Source of the DNA: an uncultured Lysobacteraceae bacterium
Lineage (GTDB): Bacteria; Pseudomonadota; Gammaproteobacteria; Xanthomonadales; Rhodanobacteraceae
NCBI GenBank assembly: GCA_946480705.1
Contig: CAMLLF010000308.1
Location: 1 to 5,501, forward strand
Length of the DNA stretch: 5,501 nucleotides
Reading direction: 5' to 3'
The notes beneath the pieces were generated by a model. It was not told where the DNA came from. It did no database searches and worked only from the letters and a program-made list of their open reading frames with translations. Below are positions 1 to 4,780 of this stretch, in pieces. Both the position numbers and the translations under genes were made by a program. Each line of letters begins with the position of its first letter. The first letter of the stretch is position 1.

Positions 1-77
1 CGGGAATCGGGAATCGGGAATCGGGAATCGGGAATCGGGAATCGGGAATCGGGTATGGGGAGCAGGGAGTCGGGAGT
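1..77 (+). repeat. G-rich heptamer tandem repeat (CGGGAAT)n
   Basis: Seven perfect head-to-tail copies of CGGGAAT occupy 1-49. A one-mismatch copy (CGGGTAT) follows at 50-56, then decayed units around 63-77 (CAGGGAGT, CGGGAGT). The array touches the window edge, so its true length is unknown. Eleven runs of three or more G lie within 74 bases, mostly separated by AATC, which fits the simple G-quadruplex rule (G3 runs with loops of 1-7 nt) on the + strand. Heptamers of the GGGNATC type are known to be enriched and quadruplex-forming in Xanthomonas and some cyanobacteria. A 7-bp unit is prone to slippage, so copy number may vary between strains. It is not coding: no start codon or ribosome-binding site is associated with it. 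Confidence 0.95.
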
Positions 78-113
78 CGCATGAGCGAAACGGGCTTTGC
101 CTTTGCCGTCGAC

Positions 114-128
114 GATTCCCGATTCCCC
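114..128 (-). repeat. Inverted arm of the heptamer repeat
   Basis: GATTCCCGATTCCCC is the reverse complement of two heptamer units of the upstream array, with one terminal mismatch. Together with the array it makes an inverted repeat with about 36 bp of unique sequence (78-113) between the arms. Single-stranded DNA or RNA from this region could therefore form either a hairpin or a G-quadruplex. It lies 36 bp upstream of the DUF6164 start codon. That such repeats often occur as two opposed arms around a short core in Xanthomonadales intergenic regions is my recollection, not something shown here. Confidence 0.8.
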
Positions 129-150
129 GTTCTCGATACGCGTTTCCCGG

Positions 151-163
151 CTATCCTCCGCCG
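151..163 (+). promoter_or_regulatory. Candidate -10 box, possibly leaderless start of DUF6164 gene
   Basis: TATCCT at 152-157 matches four of six bases of the sigma70 -10 consensus and ends six bases before the ATG at 164. No Shine-Dalgarno sequence lies in front of that ATG; TCCTCC is the complement of one. If TATCCT is the -10, transcription would begin at or next to the A of the start codon, giving a leaderless mRNA. No good -35 is visible (TTCTCG at 130-135, spacer 16). The string CGGCTAT[C/G]CT recurs upstream of the amidohydrolase gene on the other strand, which mildly supports a promoter role. Confidence 0.35.
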
Positions 164-532
164 ATGTCGACCCTGCTATTGAACCTGCGCCACGCGCCCG
201 AGGACGAGGCGGACGAAGTCCGCGCGCTGCTGCAGGCGCATTCGATCGGATTCTATGAAACGCCCGCGAGCCGCTTCGGCATTTCCGCCGGCGGCATCTG
301 GCTGGCCGACGAGGCGCGCGCGGACGAGGCGCTGGCGCTGCTCGCGCGGTACCACACGCAGCGTCGCGATGCGGCGCGCAGCGCCTATGCGCAGGCGGTC
401 GCCGAGGGCAGGGCGCCGGGATTCTGGCAACAGCTGCGGCGCGAACCCGTGCGCGTGATTTCGGCGCTGATCGTGATTGCGGTGCTGATCGCGCTGTGCG
501 CGGTGCCGTTCTTTCTGCTCAGGGGCGGGTGA
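164..532 (+). CDS. DUF6164 family protein (single-pass membrane protein)
   Basis: A 122-residue protein recognised as DUF6164 by its layout. The N-terminal soluble part (about 1-75) opens with a short strand (LLLNLRHAPEDEADEVRALL) and continues with FYETPASRFGISAGGIWL (30-47). A charged helix follows, then one hydrophobic segment at about 97-118 near the C-terminus. I expect the soluble part in the cytoplasm and the C-terminal helix in the inner membrane; topology is inferred. The 'short alpha/beta domain that reads a residue pair and an aromatic GI.W motif' layout resembles DUF2007-like signal-transducing folds, but no function is established and I assign none. Length is normal for the family. 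The start is chosen because it gives the full family N-terminus; there is no Shine-Dalgarno. It converges with the HU gene across a hairpin-rich gap. Confidence 0.88.
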   Translation: MSTLLLNLRHAPEDEADEVRALLQAHSIGFYETPASRFGISAGGIWLADEARADEALALLARYHTQRRDAARSAYAQAVAEGRAPGFWQQLRREPVRVISALIVIAVLIALCAVPFFLLRGG

Positions 533-615
533 GGGGAGAAAAGAGTGGACGGGAGTGAGAAACCAGAGCGGCCCGCTTTCACTCGTTTCTCACTCCTCTG
601 CGCTCTTTCCTGCTC
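533..615. repeat. Long imperfect hairpin repeat (GGAGTGAGAAAC family), possible bidirectional terminator
   Basis: A perfect 12-bp inverted repeat, GGAGTGAGAAAC (552-563) with GTTTCTCACTCC (585-596), encloses a 21-nt loop. Pairing extends outward to AAAGAG (540-545) with CTCTTT (603-608), with only two mismatches and two G-T pairs between, so the arms are about 24 bases each. The structure starts directly after the DUF6164 stop codon and lies between convergent genes, so a role in ending transcription from both sides is plausible. It has no clean U tract after the stem. The right arm shares 15 of 17 bases (587-603) with the element at 4752-4768, so it belongs to a dispersed repeat family. Confidence 0.8.
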
Positions 616-628
616 CTGAAACGACAAC

Positions 629-645
629 CGGGCGACGAGCGCCCG
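629..645 (-). terminator. Candidate terminator hairpin downstream of HU gene (distal)
   Basis: CGGGCG (629-634) pairs perfectly with CGCCCG (640-645) around a five-base loop. Read on the minus strand, the stem is followed by GTTGTCGTTT, a modest T-rich stretch. This makes it a weak intrinsic terminator candidate for the HU gene, whose stop codon is about 48 bases upstream on that strand. In a GC-rich genome a chance stem of this size is possible. Confidence 0.35.
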
Positions 646-665
646 ATTGCGTAGCTCCACAGCGG

Positions 666-683
666 TCGCGGCGGTTGCCGCGA
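666..683 (-). terminator. GC-rich hairpin just after the HU stop codon
   Basis: TCGCGGC (666-672) pairs perfectly with GCCGCGA (677-683) around the four-base loop GGTT. It lies about 9 bases past the HU stop codon on the minus strand. The stem is strong and well placed for 3'-end formation or transcript protection, but no T tract follows, so it is not a classical intrinsic terminator by itself. Confidence 0.4.
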
Positions 684-692
684 GCGCGGGTA

Positions 693-1067
693 TTACAGAG
701 CGGCGTCCTTGAGCTTCTTGAGCGCGCGCGCCTTGATGCGGACGGTCGCCGGCTTGGCCGGGAACCAGCGCTCTTCGCCCGAGAACGGGTCCTTGCCGAA
801 GCGCTTCTTCTTCGCGGCCACGGCCTGCGCCGTCACCTTCAGCAGACCCGGCAGCGTGAACACGCCGGCGCCCTTCTTGTGGATCGAACCGAGCATCGTC
901 GCTTCGAGCGCGGCGAGGACGGCCTTGGCGGCCTTCGGCTCGACGCCGGCCTGTTCGGCGAGATGACGGGCAAGTTCGGACTTCGTGAACGAATCCTTGA
1001 TCGGCTTCGGCGCGGCCGCCGGCTTGGCGGCGCTCTTGGTCTTGCTGGTTGCTGCTTTCTTGGCCAT
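693..1067 (-). CDS. HU-family (HU/IHF-like) DNA-binding protein with Lys/Ala N-terminal tail
   Basis: A 124-residue nucleoid-associated protein. Residues 1-24 form a basic, low-complexity tail (K, A, P, T, S). Residues 26-124 match the HU/IHF fold: a helical dimerisation part (FTKSELARHLAEQAGVEPKA, 27-46), the turn and strand KKGAGVFTLPGLLKV (64-78), then the DNA-binding arm (about 80-112) and the closing KALK-like ending KKLKDAAL (117-124). The arm tip reads GKDPFSGEE (91-99), in the place of the classical GRNPxTGEE; Pro94 corresponds to the intercalating proline that kinks DNA. HU proteins are usually about 90 residues, and the extra length is the tail. This tailed form is what I recall from Xanthomonadales. 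It is probably a homodimer that compacts or bends DNA. The start follows a weak GAGA element about 10 bases upstream; no clear promoter is visible. No symbol is given because it is not the core hupA/hupB gene. Confidence 0.92.
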   Translation of the reverse strand: MAKKAATSKTKSAAKPAAAPKPIKDSFTKSELARHLAEQAGVEPKAAKAVLAALEATMLGSIHKKGAGVFTLPGLLKVTAQAVAAKKKRFGKDPFSGEERWFPAKPATVRIKARALKKLKDAAL

Positions 1068-1409
1068 GGGCTTTGGTTCTCGGTGACAGAGTGTTTCGCC
1101 CGCGCGGTCGTCGGCGGGCGGCCAGTGTCGGCGGCGACACTTTACTGCATCAGCACCGCAAGAAATAAGCGGTTTCGACGCAATATTTGCGCGGCGATAC
1201 TCAATACATGCGTCATTGCGCGCGCTTGCTGCACTGCAACTGCGTACCGAAGGCGTTTTCGAGTATCTTGCGCGGTCGCTTGCGGGTTTCGGGCATGCGC
1301 AGTCGTGCGGTCGAGGGCGGCGAATCCTGTCCCGGCAGGACAGTCCCGGATTCAGTAAAAATTTATAGAAATTGACATTGTCCGCGCCCGGCGCGGCATG
1401 CGCGACGGC
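1068..1409. other. 342-bp non-coding gap between HU and amidohydrolase genes
   Basis: No convincing gene lies here. It holds the HU leader and promoter region. A perfect 7-bp hairpin, AGTGTCG (1124-1130) with CGACACT (1135-1141) and loop GCGG, lies about 57 bases upstream of the HU start, so it would fall in its leader or at its promoter. An AT-richer patch (about 1141-1210) is the likeliest promoter zone. The best minus-strand -10 there, TAAAGT (complement of 1139-1144), has no good -35. A second perfect stem, CTGTCC (1327-1332) with GGACAG (1338-1343), is unexplained. Bases about 1351-1378 are strikingly AT-rich for this window and belong to the amidohydrolase 3' region. Confidence 0.6.
1361..1396 (-). 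terminator. Candidate intrinsic terminator of the amidohydrolase gene
   Basis: On the minus strand, about 13 bases past the TGA stop, CCGCGC (complement of 1391-1396) pairs with GCGCGG (complement of 1382-1387) around a three-base loop. An AT-rich tail follows (ACAATGTCAATTTCTATAAA, then TTTTT). Stem, position and T-rich tail fit rho-independent termination, although the first tail bases are mixed rather than a clean U run. Confidence 0.45.
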
Positions 1410-2735
1410 TCAAGGCGCTTTCTCGACGCGACCGTCCTTGACCACCCAGGCGACGTTCTTCAGCACGCGCACGTCGGCGAGCGGATCGCCGGCGACGGCG
1501 ACGAGATCGGCGCGCTTGCCCGGCTCGATGCTGCCGAGTTCCTTGTCGACGCCGAGCAGTTCCGCCGCGTCCAGCGTCGCCGCGCGGATCGCCTGTGCCG
1601 GCGTGAGGCCGAACTCGACGAGCAGTTCGAACTCGTCGGCATTGCGGCCGTGCAGGCTCACGCCGGCGTCGGTGCCGAACGCGATGCGCACACCGCCGGC
1701 CACGGCCTGGCGCAGCGCCTTGCCGGTGATGCCGATGCGCCATTCGATCTTCTCGCGCACGTCGCCGCGATAGGCGCCGGGGTTCGCGGCCAGGCGTTCC
1801 TTGTAGCCGTTGACGGTCGACAGCGTCGGCACGTACCACGCACGGTGCTTGCGCCAGAGCGCGAGCGTGTCGGCGTCGAGCAGCGTGCCGTGCTCGATCG
1901 AGTCGGCGCCGGCGCGCAGCGCGAGCGCGATGCCGTCGGCGCCGTGCGCATGCACGGCGACCTTGCGGCCGTACAGATGCGCGGTCTCGACGATCGCGCG
2001 CGCCTCGTCCTCGAACATCTGCTGGCCGAGCCCCGCGCCGATGCGGCTGTTGACGCCGCCGGTCGTGGCCATCTTGATCACGTCGGCACCGCGCGCGATC
2101 TGCCGGCGCACCGCGCGGCGGCAGTCGTCGGCGCCGTCGCAGGTCGTTTGTTCGGCGGCTATCGCATCGTGCAGCGCTTCGCTGAAGCCGAGCGTCGGGT
2201 CCATGTGTCCCGCCGTCGTCGAGATCGCCGAACCCGCATCGAGAATGCGCGGACCCGGCAGCTTGCGTGCGGCGATCGCATCGCGCAGCGCGAGCGTGAC
2301 GCCGCCGCGGTCGCCGAGATTGCGCACGGTCGTGAATCCGGCCGCAAGCGTCTTGCGCGCATTCACGGCCGCTTCGTAGGCGTAGTACGCCGTGCCTTGC
2401 GTGACCGATTCGAGCTGCGCCTCCGCGCCGGCCTTGTCCGAGGTCAGGTGCACGTGGCTGTCGATGAGGCCCGGCAGCACGTAGCGGTCGCGCAGGTCGA
2501 GCACGCGCGCATCGGCCGGCACGTCGGCGAACGCGTTCGCGCCGAGATGGCCGTCGCGCACGTCGACGATGCGTTCGCCGCGCACGAGCACGGTTGCGCT
2601 CTTGCGCGGCGCCTGCCCCGGACGGTCGAGCAGCGGCCCGGTCTGCACGATCAGCCAGTCGTTACCGGCGGCGGCAGCGATCGCCGGCAGCGTGGCGGCG
2701 AGGGCGAGCAGGCAGCAGCGCAGCAGGTTTCGCAT
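1410..2735 (-). CDS. Secreted metal-dependent amidohydrolase (imidazolonepropionase/prolidase-like)
   Basis: A 441-residue enzyme of the amidohydrolase superfamily (COG1228-like, composite beta barrel plus TIM barrel). Residues 1-23 form a signal peptide (MRNLLRCC, hydrophobic core, cleavage near AAA/G), which predicts a periplasmic enzyme; no lipobox is seen. All expected metal-site residues are present: H94 and H96 in the HVH motif after strand 1, K221 (probable carboxylated lysine, VIKMATTGGV), H262 or H264 (VHAHG), H282 (SIEHG) and D356 (FGTDAG), so a binuclear site is likely. The C-terminal part (SIEPGKRADLVAV, 402-414) rebuilds the beta sandwich. C199 and C205 could form a disulfide. 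Relatives hydrolyse dipeptides with C-terminal Pro, Lys or Arg, or cyclic amides; the substrate cannot be told from sequence. The reading frame extends to 2885, but the ATG at 2735 is preferred because it starts the signal peptide. It is divergent from the kelch gene. Confidence 0.92.
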   Translation of the reverse strand: MRNLLRCCLLALAATLPAIAAAAGNDWLIVQTGPLLDRPGQAPRKSATVLVRGERIVDVRDGHLGANAFADVPADARVLDLRDRYVLPGLIDSHVHLTSDKAGAEAQLESVTQGTAYYAYEAAVNARKTLAAGFTTVRNLGDRGGVTLALRDAIAARKLPGPRILDAGSAISTTAGHMDPTLGFSEALHDAIAAEQTTCDGADDCRRAVRRQIARGADVIKMATTGGVNSRIGAGLGQQMFEDEARAIVETAHLYGRKVAVHAHGADGIALALRAGADSIEHGTLLDADTLALWRKHRAWYVPTLSTVNGYKERLAANPGAYRGDVREKIEWRIGITGKALRQAVAGGVRIAFGTDAGVSLHGRNADEFELLVEFGLTPAQAIRAATLDAAELLGVDKELGSIEPGKRADLVAVAGDPLADVRVLKNVAWVVKDGRVEKAP

Positions 2736-2764
2736 GGGCGTTCGCGCAGATGAGGGGATGCCCG

Positions 2765-2770
2765 AGCATA
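2765..2770 (-). promoter_or_regulatory. Candidate -10 box for the amidohydrolase gene
   Basis: On the minus strand CGGCTATGCT contains TATGCT (four of six matches to TATAAT), about 29 bases upstream of the ATG at 2735, which would give a leader of roughly 22 nt. The surrounding string differs by one base from CGGCTATCCT in front of the DUF6164 gene. No convincing -35 lies at the right distance, and no Shine-Dalgarno is visible before the ATG. Confidence 0.3.
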
Positions 2771-2794
2771 GCCGAGTGCACAGCCCGGCATGTA

Positions 2795-2844
2795 GCGGCG
2801 ACCGCGTTGCGGTTCTGCGCAGGTCGCCGCATCCCGGTGCGGCG
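2795..2844. repeat. Two overlapping, mutually exclusive inverted repeats in the divergent promoter region
   Basis: GCGGCGACC (2795-2803) is the exact reverse complement of GGTCGCCGC (2822-2830). The second arm is reused: CGCCGCA (2825-2831) pairs perfectly with TGCGGCG (2838-2844). The two stems share 2825-2830, so only one can form at a time. The second ends two bases before the TTGACA box at 2847. They could be operator half-sites for a regulator of the divergent genes, or leader structures of the amidohydrolase transcript. Chance stems are not excluded in such GC-rich DNA. Confidence 0.5.
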
Positions 2845-2846
2845 CA

Positions 2847-2874
2847 TTGACATACGACGGTGTTCGTAGAAACT
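2847..2874 (+). promoter_or_regulatory. Candidate promoter of the kelch gene (perfect -35 TTGACA)
   Basis: A perfect TTGACA lies at 2847-2852. The best-placed -10 (16-bp spacer) is GAAACT at 2869-2874, a weak match with three of six bases. Transcription would start near 2880, leaving a leader of about 20 nt that still contains the Shine-Dalgarno. The weak -10 suggests low basal or activator-dependent expression, if the site is real. Confidence 0.35.
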
Positions 2875-2892
2875 GGCGCCCTCACGCCCGCC

Positions 2893-2896
2893 GGAG
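2893..2896 (+). promoter_or_regulatory. Ribosome-binding site of the kelch gene
   Basis: GGAG is followed by six bases and then the ATG at 2903. It is the clearest Shine-Dalgarno in the window and supports this start over other in-frame choices; the signal peptide begins at the same codon. Confidence 0.65.
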
Positions 2897-2902
2897 CCGA
2901 TC

Positions 2903-4693
2903 ATGTCCCTGCTGCCGCGTCTGCCGTCGTGGAGTGTCCCCGTGTTTTTCGTGCTGCTGTTCGCCGCATCGCCGGCGCGAAGCGAAGGCGTCGTGCAAGG
3001 GCCTTACTGGGCCGGACCGATGCACAGCGGTTCGTGGTTCCAGCCCGACCGCAGCGGCGAAGGTTTCATTCTCGAAATACTGCCCGACGGCAATGCCGTC
3101 GCCGCGTGGTTCACGTTTCCCGCGGCGGGCGAGCCCGGCGAACAGATGTGGCTCGTCGCGGCAGGAGGCCGGTTCGATGGCAATCGTCTCGTGTTCGAGC
3201 AGGTCTACCGGCCGCGCGGCGGCCGCTTCGGACCGGCGTTCGATCCGGCGCAGATCGATAACGTTCCCTGGGGCCGCTTCGAATTCACCTTCGACGACTG
3301 CAATGCGGCAACGCTGCGCTACGAGGCGACCGGCGACTACGGCAGCGGCATACGCTCGCTGCGCCGCATCACGAGCATCGATCAGATCGAGTGCAGCGGC
3401 GCGCGCGCACTCGCCGAGAACGGCGGACGCGCACTGAGCGGCCTGCGCAGCCGCAGCGGCAACTGGTTCGTGCCGGGACGCTCGGGCGAAGGCTGGTTCA
3501 TCGAGGATCTTCCCGACGGCCGCATGCTGGTGTACTGGTTCACGTTCGACCCGGCGGGCAATCAGCTCTGGCTGACCGGCGTCGGCCAGCGCAGCGCCGA
3601 CAATCGTCTCGCCGTCGACGCCTACGTCACGCGCGGTACGCGCTTCGGCGCGGCGTTCGATGCCTCGGCGGTACGACAGGAACGCTGGGGCCGCATCGAG
3701 TTCGATTTCACGTCGTGCAACGCGGCGGCCGTGCGCTATGCGGCCGACGCCGCGGCCTACGGCAGCGGCGCATACACGTCGGCGCGTGTGACCGCGCTGG
3801 CTGGCGCCCCCTGCATCGACGGCACGCCGCAGGCGCGTGTCGGCGGCAACTGGGTCGAAGCGGCGCGCATGCCGAGTCCGGCGCAGTCCGAGCATGCGGC
3901 GGTCGAATACGAAGGCAAGATCTACGCGCTCGGCGGCTACGGCGACAATCGCGCGTTCAAGCGCTATGACCCGGCGGCCGACAGCTGGGACACGCTGCCG
4001 CCGCTGCCGGGCGGCCGTCATCATCTCTCGGCGTTCGCGGCGCCGGGTTCGATCTATGTCGTCGGCGGCGCTCCGGTCGGCGGCGGCGACGCGAACTCGC
4101 CGGCGTTCCGCTTCGATTTCGCGCGCGCCGCCTGGGAGCCGCTGACGGAACTGAGCTGGACCTACGGCAGCCAGGCTGCACTGCTCAACGGTCGTGCGTA
4201 CATCGGCACCGGCGACGGCAGCCTCGAGGAATACGATCCGCGCCAGCGCGCCGTGCGTCGCGTGCGTCCGCCGGATCTGATCGAGCGCGACCACGCGCAG
4301 GTCATCGCATTCCTCGGCGAGGTCTGGGTGATCGGCGGCCGTTCGCCCGAGACCCGCACGACTGCGATCTACGATCCGGTCAGCCAGACGTGGCGCGCGG
4401 GACCGTCGTTCCTGCACGGCCGCGGCGGATTCGCCGCCGCCGTCGTCGAGAACCAGATCGTCATCACCGGCGGCGAGCAGCTCAACAACGGTACGAATCT
4501 CAACGTGGTCGGCGTCACCGAGGTGTACGCGGCAGGCGGAACGCGCTGGTTCACCGGCCCGGCGCTGCCGCATCCCGTGCACGGCGTCGTCGGCGCGACC
4601 GTGAACGGCCGCATCTACACGATCAGCGGATCGGATCGCGCTGGACTTGCCACGGGCGCGACGGGGAAGGTGTTCTGGTGGGCGCCGGAATGA
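2903..4693 (+). CDS. Secreted kelch-repeat protein with two N-terminal WFxPxRSGEG domains
   Basis: A 596-residue protein. Residues 1-27 are a signal peptide (hydrophobic PVFFVLLFAAS, cleavage near ARS/EG), so it is exported. Two tandem copies of an uncharacterised domain of about 120 residues follow, at about 43-164 and 186-304. Each has GxWFxPxRSGEG, LPDG, WFTF, WL, RFGxAFD, WGRxEFxFxxCNAA and a closing Cys. Cys133/164 and 272/304 are equally placed and probably form one disulfide per copy. Residues about 315-596 form a kelch propeller with blades marked by GG or equivalents at 344-345, 388-389, about 436-438, 478-479, 523-524 and about 575. Conserved Trp lie at 317, 362, 411, 497 and 549. 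Six blades are predicted, and the strand around W317 probably closes the ring with the last blade. Kelch propellers bind proteins or glycans, and some form oxidases; no catalytic residues are evident. The role is unknown; I favour binding at the cell surface or outside the cell. Confidence 0.88.
   Translation: MSLLPRLPSWSVPVFFVLLFAASPARSEGVVQGPYWAGPMHSGSWFQPDRSGEGFILEILPDGNAVAAWFTFPAAGEPGEQMWLVAAGGRFDGNRLVFEQVYRPRGGRFGPAFDPAQIDNVPWGRFEFTFDDCNAATLRYEATGDYGSGIRSLRRITSIDQIECSGARALAENGGRALSGLRSRSGNWFVPGRSGEGWFIEDLPDGRMLVYWFTFDPAGNQLWLTGVGQRSADNRLAVDAYVTRGTRFGAAFDASAVRQERWGRIEFDFTSCNAAAVRYAADAAAYGSGAYTSARVTALAGAPCIDGTPQARVGGNWVEAARMPSPAQSEHAAVEYEGKIYALGGYGDNRAFKRYDPAADSWDTLPPLPGGRHHLSAFAAPGSIYVVGGAPVGGGDANSPAFRFDFARAAWEPLTELSWTYGSQAALLNGRAYIGTGDGSLEEYDPRQRAVRRVRPPDLIERDHAQVIAFLGEVWVIGGRSPETRTTAIYDPVSQTWRAGPSFLHGRGGFAAAVVENQIVITGGEQLNNGTNLNVVGVTEVYAAGGTRWFTGPALPHPVHGVVGATVNGRIYTISGSDRAGLATGATGKVFWWAPE
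3029..3814 (+). repeat. Coding tandem duplication of a ~120-residue domain
   Basis: Copy 1 (3029-3394) and copy 2 (3458-3814) of the kelch gene encode clearly homologous domains with a period of 143 codons. The first is four residues longer in the WFTF-to-WL loop (PAAGEPGEQM against DPAGNQL). DNA has diverged while the key residues are kept, which indicates an old duplication under selection rather than a recent copy. Confidence 0.85.
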
Positions 4694-4696
4694 TGT

Positions 4697-4773
4697 GAGG
4701 AACGAGAGGAGGAGTGAGACACGAGTGCGGCTGCACGCGACGCGTTCTCTGTTCTCACTTCTCTGCACATTTT
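4697..4773. repeat. Second hairpin repeat of the GGAGTGAG family, filling a convergent gap
   Basis: GGAGTGAGA (4711-4719) pairs with TCTCACTTC (4753-4761), with one G-T pair. Pairing continues outward to about 4704/4768 with mismatches and G-T pairs, and inward to a small GTGC/GCAC stem (4725-4728, 4733-4736). The left arm shares GGAGTGAGA with 552-560, and the right arm matches 587-603 at 15 of 17 bases. It occupies nearly all of the 87-bp gap between the kelch and aminopropyltransferase stop codons, exactly the context of the first copy. A role as a two-way transcription terminator is plausible; on the minus strand no clear T tract follows the stem. Confidence 0.75.
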
Positions 4774-4780
4774 CCTCGCT

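Noticed and set aside
1..77. CRISPR array
   Set aside because: The units are 7 bp and directly adjacent, with no spacers and no cas genes nearby.
555..1358. Long + strand frame across the HU gene and flanking gaps, and the 385-1140 minus-strand frame
   Set aside because: Both overlap the clear HU coding sequence in other frames, run through hairpin repeats, and give low-complexity Arg-rich products.
1187..1375. Small + strand frame (62 codons) in the HU/amidohydrolase gap
   Set aside because: No ATG at the listed start (TTG), no ribosome-binding site, no family resemblance, and composition unlike the neighbouring genes.
1372..1377. Perfect TTGACA as a + strand promoter
   Set aside because: No matching -10 follows, and no + strand gene starts downstream until 2903.
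1398..2753. A 451-codon open frame antisense to the amidohydrolase gene
   Set aside because: It mirrors a gene with all metal-ligand motifs; its own translation is Arg/Ala-rich with no motif, and the frame exists because stops are rare in GC-rich DNA.
2736..2885. A 50-residue N-terminal extension of the amidohydrolase to an upstream start
   Set aside because: It would bury the signal peptide, is Cys/Arg-rich without family resemblance, and would cover the divergent promoter region and nearly reach the kelch Shine-Dalgarno.
2882..4768. A 628-codon open frame antisense to the whole kelch gene
   Set aside because: It is a by-product of high GC in third codon positions. Its translation is Arg/Ala/Val-rich with no recognisable motif, while the + strand frame has a signal peptide, domain repeats and a Shine-Dalgarno.
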